DNA of 18,312 nt from the NCBI GenBank assembly GCA_031268685.1, contig JAIRWW010000048.1:1-18312 (forward strand), written 5' to 3'. This DNA comes from Azoarcus sp. GTDB taxonomy: Bacteria; Pseudomonadota; Gammaproteobacteria; Burkholderiales; Rhodocyclaceae. The notes under the pieces were generated by a model. It worked only from the letters and a program-made list of their open reading frames with translations, ran no database searches and had not been told where the DNA came from. The translations under genes were made by a program, and so were the position numbers. This document shows positions 13,742 to 18,312 of the stretch, one piece after another (the stretch's first letter is position 1; each line of letters opens with the position of its first letter).

Positions 13742-16648
13742 ATGATGGATGATTACGACATGAAAGAAAAAGAACTTCAGGGCACATCTTATCTGTACGG
13801 ATCGAACGCGCCGTTCATCGAAGAACTTTACGAGAACTACCTGTCCGATCCCGCATCGGTCGACGAGAGCTGGCGCATGCACTTCGACCGGCTCCAGACA
13901 CAGGCGGGCGCGGCGGTGCGCGACGTCTCGCACCGTCCGATCATCGCCGCCTTCGAGCAAATGGCCAAGCGCGGCCCGGTGCGCACCACCAACGCCGAAG
14001 GCGACGACAAGCTCCAGGCGGACGTACTGCAACTGATTACCGCCCATCGCTATCTCGGCAATCGCCGCGCCAGCCTCGATCCGCTCAAACGCGGCGAGCG
14101 GGCGCACATTCCCGAACTCGATCCCTCGCATTACGGCTTTACCGAAGCCGACCTGTCCAAGACCTTCAACGTCGGCTCCTTCAAAGCCTTTCCGGGAGAC
14201 CGCGCCACCCTGCGCGAGATTCTCGAAGCCCTGCGCCAGACCTACTGCGGCTCGATTGGTGCCGAATACCTTCACATTACCGACGTCGACCAGCGGCGCT
14301 GGATTCAGCACCGCCTCGAAGGCGTCCGGGCCACGCCGGACTTTCCGCCCGACGTCAAGCGCCGCATCCTCGAACGTGTGACCGCCGCCGAAACGCTTGA
14401 ACGCTATCTGCATACCCGCTACGTCGGACAAAAACGTTTCTCGCTCGAAGGCGGAGAATCGGCCATCGTGGCCATGGACGAAATCCTGCGGGTCGCGGGC
14501 AGCCTGGGCGTGGCCGAATCCGTAATCGGCATGGCGCACCGAGGCCGCCTCAACCTCCTGGTCAACATCCTGGGCAAATCGCCCTCGATGCTGTTTTCCG
14601 AATTCGAAGGCAAGACCACGGTCGACCTCAGCGCCGGCGACGTCAAATACCACATGGGTTTCTCCAGCGACGTCATGACGCCGGGCGGTCCCATGCACCT
14701 AGTGCTGGCCTTCAACCCGTCGCACCTGGAGATCATCAATCCTGTGGTGCAAGGCTCGGTCTATGCGCGCCAGACCCGCCGCGGCGACACGGACAAAGCG
14801 CAAGTGCTGCCGGTATTGATCCATGGCGACGCGGCAGTGGCCGGGCAAGGCGTCAACCAGGAAATGCTCAATTTCTCCCAGACCCGCGGCTACGGCACGG
14901 GCGGCACCGTGCATCTGGTCATCAACAACCAGATCGGCTTCACCACATCCGACCCGCGCGACCTGCGCTCCTCGCTCTACTGCACGGACATTTTCAAACT
15001 GGTCGAAGCGCCGATTTTCCACGTCAATGGCGACGACCCGGAAGCCGTGGCCTTCGTGACCCGGCTGGCGGTCGAATTCCGCCAGGAATTCAAGAAGGAC
15101 GTAGCAATCGACATCTTCTGTTTCCGCAAGCTCGGCCACAATGAGCAGGACGAGCCGATGGTCACGCAGCCGCTGATGTACCACATCATCCAGAAGCATC
15201 CGGGCACCCGCAAACTCTACGCCGACCGCCTCGTGGCCGAAGGCACGCTCGCGGCCGACGAACCCGAAAAGATGATCGCCGAATACCGCGAGCATCTCGA
15301 CCAGGGCGAACTGCTCTACAACCCGGTGCTCTCCGGCCATAACCGCCAGTTTTCGGCGGAATGGTCGCCCTTCCACAAACAGTCCTACACCGACGAAGCC
15401 GACACCGCGATTCCGGTACAAGAAGTCCGCCGCCTTGCCGAAGCCCTCACCAGCATCCCGGAAGGTTTCGTGCTGCACTCGCGGGTAAAAAAAATCATCG
15501 ACGACCGCGCCGCGATGGGCCGCGGCGAACTGCCGCTCGACTGGGGCATGGGAGAAAATCTCGCCTACGCCAGCCTGCTCGCCCAAGGCTTCGGCGTGCG
15601 CATCTCGGGCGAAGATGTCGGGCGCGGCACCTTCTTCCACCGCCATGCGGTACTGCACGACCAGAACCGGCAAAATTGGGACGAAGGCGTCTACGCGCCG
15701 CTCGCCCACATCCAGGAAGGCCAGGCCCGCTTCCAGTGCTTCGACTCAGTGCTTTCCGAAGAAGGCGTGCTCGCCTTCGAATACGGCTACGCCACCACTG
15801 AACCGAACGAACTAGTGGTCTGGGAAGCCCAGTTCGGCGACTTCCTCAACGGCGCGCAAGTTGTGATCGACCAGTTCATCTCCTCGGGCGAAGCCAAATG
15901 GGGGCGGCTCAACGGGCTGACCCTGCTGCTGCCGCACGGCTACGAAGGACAGGGGCCGGAACACACCTCCGCCCGGCTGGAACGCTTCATGAACATGGCG
16001 GCGGAAAACAACTGGCAGATTTGCGTGCCGAGCACGCCCGCGCAGGTCTTCCACCTGCTGCGCCGCCAGATGATGCGCAAGATGCGCAAGCCGCTCGTGA
16101 TCATCTCGCCGAAATCGCTGCTGCGCCATAAAGAAGCGACCTCCTCAATCGAAGAACTCGCCAGCGGCAGATTCCAGACCGTGATTCCGGAAACCGAGGC
16201 GCTCGACAGCAAGAAGGTCAAGCGCGTCGTCCTGTGCCAGGGCAAGCTCTATTACGAACTGCTCGCCTATCGCCGCGAACAAAAACTCACCGATGCCGCG
16301 CTGGTGCGGATCGAGCAGCTTTATCCCTTCCCGACCCAGGCCTTCGCCGACGCGATAGAGCAATTCCCCAATGCCAGCGAAATCGTGTGGTGCCAGGAAG
16401 AGCCGCGCAACCAGGGCGCCTGGTACTGGCTGGCCTCGCGCCAGCATCTGAACAATGTCCTTGCCGGAGCGCCTGGGCGGTCGCCCGGCGGAGATGCCCG
16501 CCGCCAACTGCTGCTGGTCAGCCGTCCGGCCTCGGCCTCGCCCGCCGTCGGCTATCACGCACGGCACGTGCAACAACAAAAAGACGTGGTCGAACATGCC
16601 TTCGGTCCCATCCAGGACACCACGCCGCAATCGCCCAATAACCCATAA
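13742..16648 (+). CDS. sucA: 2-oxoglutarate dehydrogenase E1 component
   Basis: 968-residue thiamine-diphosphate enzyme that decarboxylates 2-oxoglutarate and passes the succinyl group to lipoyl-E2. The N-terminal docking motif [19 protein letters not shown] (16-34) is the part that binds E2. MAHRGRLN (264-271) and [14 protein letters not shown] (361-374) with the later NNQIGFT form the cofactor site. The C-terminus has [22 protein letters not shown] 13742 is the first start; 13745 and 13760 are in frame and none has a strong ribosome site. The gene is also called odhA. Length is slightly longer than usual through its C-terminal tail. sucB follows 23 bp later. Confidence 0.96.
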   Translation: MMDDYDMKEKELQGTSYLYGSNAPFIEELYENYLSDPASVDESWRMHFDRLQTQAGAAVRDVSHRPIIAAFEQMAKRGPVRTTNAEGDDKLQADVLQLITAHRYLGNRRASLDPLKRGERAHIPELDPSHYGFTEADLSKTFNVGSFKAFPGDRATLREILEALRQTYCGSIGAEYLHITDVDQRRWIQHRLEGVRATPDFPPDVKRRILERVTAAETLERYLHTRYVGQKRFSLEGGESAIVAMDEILRVAGSLGVAESVIGMAHRGRLNLLVNILGKSPSMLFSEFEGKTTVDLSAGDVKYHMGFSSDVMTPGGPMHLVLAFNPSHLEIINPVVQGSVYARQTRRGDTDKAQVLPVLIHGDAAVAGQGVNQEMLNFSQTRGYGTGGTVHLVINNQIGFTTSDPRDLRSSLYCTDIFKLVEAPIFHVNGDDPEAVAFVTRLAVEFRQEFKKDVAIDIFCFRKLGHNEQDEPMVTQPLMYHIIQKHPGTRKLYADRLVAEGTLAADEPEKMIAEYREHLDQGELLYNPVLSGHNRQFSAEWSPFHKQSYTDEADTAIPVQEVRRLAEALTSIPEGFVLHSRVKKIIDDRAAMGRGELPLDWGMGENLAYASLLAQGFGVRISGEDVGRGTFFHRHAVLHDQNRQNWDEGVYAPLAHIQEGQARFQCFDSVLSEEGVLAFEYGYATTEPNELVVWEAQFGDFLNGAQVVIDQFISSGEAKWGRLNGLTLLLPHGYEGQGPEHTSARLERFMNMAAENNWQICVPSTPAQVFHLLRRQMMRKMRKPLVIISPKSLLRHKEATSSIEELASGRFQTVIPETEALDSKKVKRVVLCQGKLYYELLAYRREQKLTDAALVRIEQLYPFPTQAFADAIEQFPNASEIVWCQEEPRNQGAWYWLASRQHLNNVLAGAPGRSPGGDARRQLLLVSRPASASPAVGYHARHVQQQKDVVEHAFGPIQDTTPQSPNNP

Positions 16649-16671
16649 ACAAAGAAAGTGAGGAGACAAAC

Positions 16672-17862
16672 ATGCTGATCGAAGTCAAAGTGCCGCAGCT
16701 ATCCGAATCCGTGTCCGAAGCCACGCTCGTGGCCTGGCACAAGAGAGCTGGCGAAGCGGTGGTTCGGGACGAAAACCTGATCGACATCGAAACCGACAAA
16801 GTCGTACTCGAAACCCCGGCCCCCGCTGATGGCGTGCTGGTCGAGATCGTCAAGGGAGACGGCGAAACCGTTGCCTCGGGCGACCTGATCGCCCGCATCG
16901 ACACCGAGGCCGTGGCCGCCGCGAGCGCTGAAGCCGCGCCCGCCGGAGAAGACGGGACGTCTGCCGCCGTCGGCGCGGCAGGCGAACCCAGCCCTGCGGC
17001 GCGCAAGATTCTGGAAGAAAAAGGCGTCCCCGCCTCCGCGGTGAGCGGCACGGGCCGCGGCGGGCGGATCACCAAAGAAGACGCCGTCGCCGCGAAAGCG
17101 GCTCCAGCAGCGAAACCGTCCGTCGCCGCCACCGCCGCGCCGGCAGTGACAATCATCGGCGACCGTCCGGAAGAACGAGTACCGATGACCCGCCTGCGCG
17201 CTCGCATCGCCGAACGCCTGATCCAATCCAAGAACGAGAACGCCATTCTCACCACCTTCAACGAAGTGAACATGGCTCCGGTGATGGCGCTGCGCAAGCA
17301 GTACGGCGAAAAGTTCGAGAAAGCGCATGGCGTGCGCCTCGGCTTCATGGGCTTCTTCGTCAAGGCCGCCGTGGCGGCGCTCAAGCGCTACCCGATCATC
17401 AATGCCTCGATCGAAGGCAGCGACATCATCTACCACGGCTACATCGACATCGGCATCGCCGTGGGCAGCCCGCGCGGTCTAGTGGTGCCCATCCTGCGCA
17501 ACGCCGAATTGCTCTCCGTGGCCGAAATAGAACTGAAAATCGCCGAATTCGGCCTCAAGGCCAAAGACGGCAAACTCTCCATCGAAGACCTCACCGGCGG
17601 CACCTTCTCAATCTCCAATGGCGGCGTATTCGGCTCGATGATGTCCACACCGATCATCAACCCGCCGCAATCGGCCATCCTCGGCATCCACGCCACCAAG
17701 GATCGTCCGGTGGCGGAAAACGGGCAGGTCGTCATCCGCCCGATGAACTATCTGGCGTTGTCCTACGATCACCGCATCATCGACGGGCGCGAAGCCGTGC
17801 TCGGACTAGTGGCGATGAAAGAAGCGCTGGAAGACCCCGCGCGGCTGGTGCTGGAAGTCTGA
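16672..17862 (+). CDS. sucB: Dihydrolipoyllysine succinyltransferase (E2 of 2-oxoglutarate dehydrogenase)
   Basis: 396-residue E2 core that transfers succinyl from lipoamide to CoA. The lipoyl domain is at about 1-77 with Lys43 in ETDKVVLE as the lipoylation site. An Ala/Pro-rich linker leads to the E1/E3-binding domain at about 105-140 ([31 protein letters not shown]). A second Ala-rich linker precedes the catalytic domain, with His367 and Asp371 in [17 protein letters not shown] before the ATG is a strong ribosome site. It forms an operon with sucA (also called odhB). The usual third gene, the E3 lipoamide dehydrogenase, does not follow within the window. Confidence 0.97.
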   Translation: MLIEVKVPQLSESVSEATLVAWHKRAGEAVVRDENLIDIETDKVVLETPAPADGVLVEIVKGDGETVASGDLIARIDTEAVAAASAEAAPAGEDGTSAAVGAAGEPSPAARKILEEKGVPASAVSGTGRGGRITKEDAVAAKAAPAAKPSVAATAAPAVTIIGDRPEERVPMTRLRARIAERLIQSKNENAILTTFNEVNMAPVMALRKQYGEKFEKAHGVRLGFMGFFVKAAVAALKRYPIINASIEGSDIIYHGYIDIGIAVGSPRGLVVPILRNAELLSVAEIELKIAEFGLKAKDGKLSIEDLTGGTFSISNGGVFGSMMSTPIINPPQSAILGIHATKDRPVAENGQVVIRPMNYLALSYDHRIIDGREAVLGLVAMKEALEDPARLVLEV

Positions 17863-17877
17863 AGTATCCTGACGTCC

Positions 17878-17908
17878 CATCCATCCCGCGCTTGCCGCGG
17901 GGTGGATG
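17878..17908 (+). terminator. Strong hairpin after sucB (possible terminator)
   Basis: CATCCATCCCGCG (17878-17890) and CGCGGGGTGGATG (17896-17908) form a 13-bp stem with one G-T pair around CTTGC, 15 nt after the sucB stop. No T-run follows, so termination is likely but not certain. Confidence 0.5.
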
Positions 17909-17930
17909 CGGAAAAGACGCTGAGCGGCGA

Positions 17931-17954
17931 ATGCCGATGCTGATGCCGATGCTT
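17931..17954. repeat. Two tandem 12-bp repeats before the last gene
   Basis: ATGCCGATGCTG and ATGCCGATGCTT are consecutive and differ only in the last base. They lie between the sucB hairpin and the ribosome site of the next gene. Confidence 0.7.
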
Positions 17955-17968
17955 TTGCGGAGGAAGGA

Positions 17969-18312
17969 ATGAAACGATCTGCCGGGCCGAATAACACGCC
18001 AAGAGCCTTGTGCCGTTGTGCTCTGGCGTCATCCATGCTGCTGGCGCTGCCAGTATCGTTTGCACAAAATAATCCGGTGCAAAATACCAGGAACGAAGCT
18101 GTTTCAAAAAGTATCCTGGAAAGGGGAAAGAACAACGGGAAGAATGCGAGTATGGGGGTTTTTATTCCCAATCTTCCCTTGAGTGGGTTTTTGGCTTCTT
18201 ACAATAGTAAAGATTCAGAAGAGAGAATTGCCGCCCACACGTTTCTACTTGGAGTGTCCGATGCCACCGAAGGGAAAGTATGGTGTAGCTATTATAAATT
18301 CAAGTCCATTAC
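17969..18312 (+). CDS. Exported Rap1a/Tai-like protein, C-terminus cut by window end
   Basis: At least 114 residues; the frame stays open to the edge. GGAGGAAGGA before the ATG is a strong ribosome site. Residues 1-34 look like a signal peptide: basic start, hydrophobic ALASSMLLALPVSFA, cleavage after SFA. The mature part has AAHTFLLGVSDATEGKVWCSYYKFKSI (about 88-114), which resembles the GVxDAxxGKxWC pattern of Rap1a/Tai-type proteins, a fold named from Serratia type VI secretion immunity proteins but widespread as small periplasmic proteins of unknown role. No effector gene is visible. From about 18060 the DNA is more AT-rich than sucB, hinting at later acquisition. The function is not established. 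Confidence 0.55.
   Translation, partial: MKRSAGPNNTPRALCRCALASSMLLALPVSFAQNNPVQNTRNEAVSKSILERGKNNGKNASMGVFIPNLPLSGFLASYNSKDSEERIAAHTFLLGVSDATEGKVWCSYYKFKSI

Noticed and set aside
13691..15709. Two frames of about 335 codons on the minus strand
   Set aside because: Both lie antisense to sucA and contain no recognisable domain. They are compositional shadows.

Overview
The window looks like a chromosomal core segment of a fairly GC-rich betaproteobacterium. The main evidence is gene order: a citrate-lyase-like gene and mdh face a GntR-regulator gene, followed by sdhC-sdhD-sdhA-sdhB-sdhE-gltA and then odhA-odhB. This layout is characteristic of Betaproteobacteria. A DUF1840 protein and an Arg-ACG tRNA fit the same group. 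Genus cannot be fixed from the sequence alone.

Left part (1-3900). A FixL/FixJ-like two-component pair lies on the minus strand; only the first codons of the regulator are in the window. Divergent from it is a tight plus-strand cluster: hypoxanthine-guanine phosphoribosyltransferase, a DUF1840 protein and a kinase-fold 'toluene tolerance/LPS kinase-like' protein. An aquaporin Z gene follows, preceded by an array of 11-bp repeats.

Middle part (3900-5600). This is the only stretch that looks like accessory DNA. It is visibly more AT-rich and holds an intact XRE-type antitoxin, preceded by the wrecked 3' end of its HigB/RelE-type toxin. The toxin frame has an amber codon but keeps the ATGA overlap with the antitoxin. 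Two intrinsic terminators, a tRNA-Arg(ACG) with its own promoter, and a tryptophan-rich protein of unknown function follow.

Right part (5600-17870). This is a TCA-cycle block. On the minus strand, mdh and a CitE/HpcH-type lyase are transcribed leftwards. A GntR/UTRA regulator diverges from mdh. The 197-bp gap between them contains a perfect 8-7-8 palindrome with a promoter on each strand around it, which suggests autoregulation and control of mdh. Succinate dehydrogenase (four subunits plus the flavinylation factor SdhE) and citrate synthase follow. A strong intrinsic terminator then separates odhA-odhB (2-oxoglutarate dehydrogenase E1 and E2). Together these genes encode the oxoglutarate-to-succinyl-CoA, succinate-to-fumarate, malate-to-oxaloacetate and oxaloacetate-to-citrate steps. 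The expected E3 gene (lpdA) does not follow odhB. The window instead ends inside a gene for a small exported protein resembling the Rap1a/Tai family.

No CRISPR array, intact insertion sequence, prophage or obviously new multi-gene system was found. The most notable points are the decayed toxin-antitoxin locus, the G-to-S change in the SdhE RGxxE motif, the palindromic mdh/gntR control region, the odhB-downstream replacement and the Trp-rich orphan protein.
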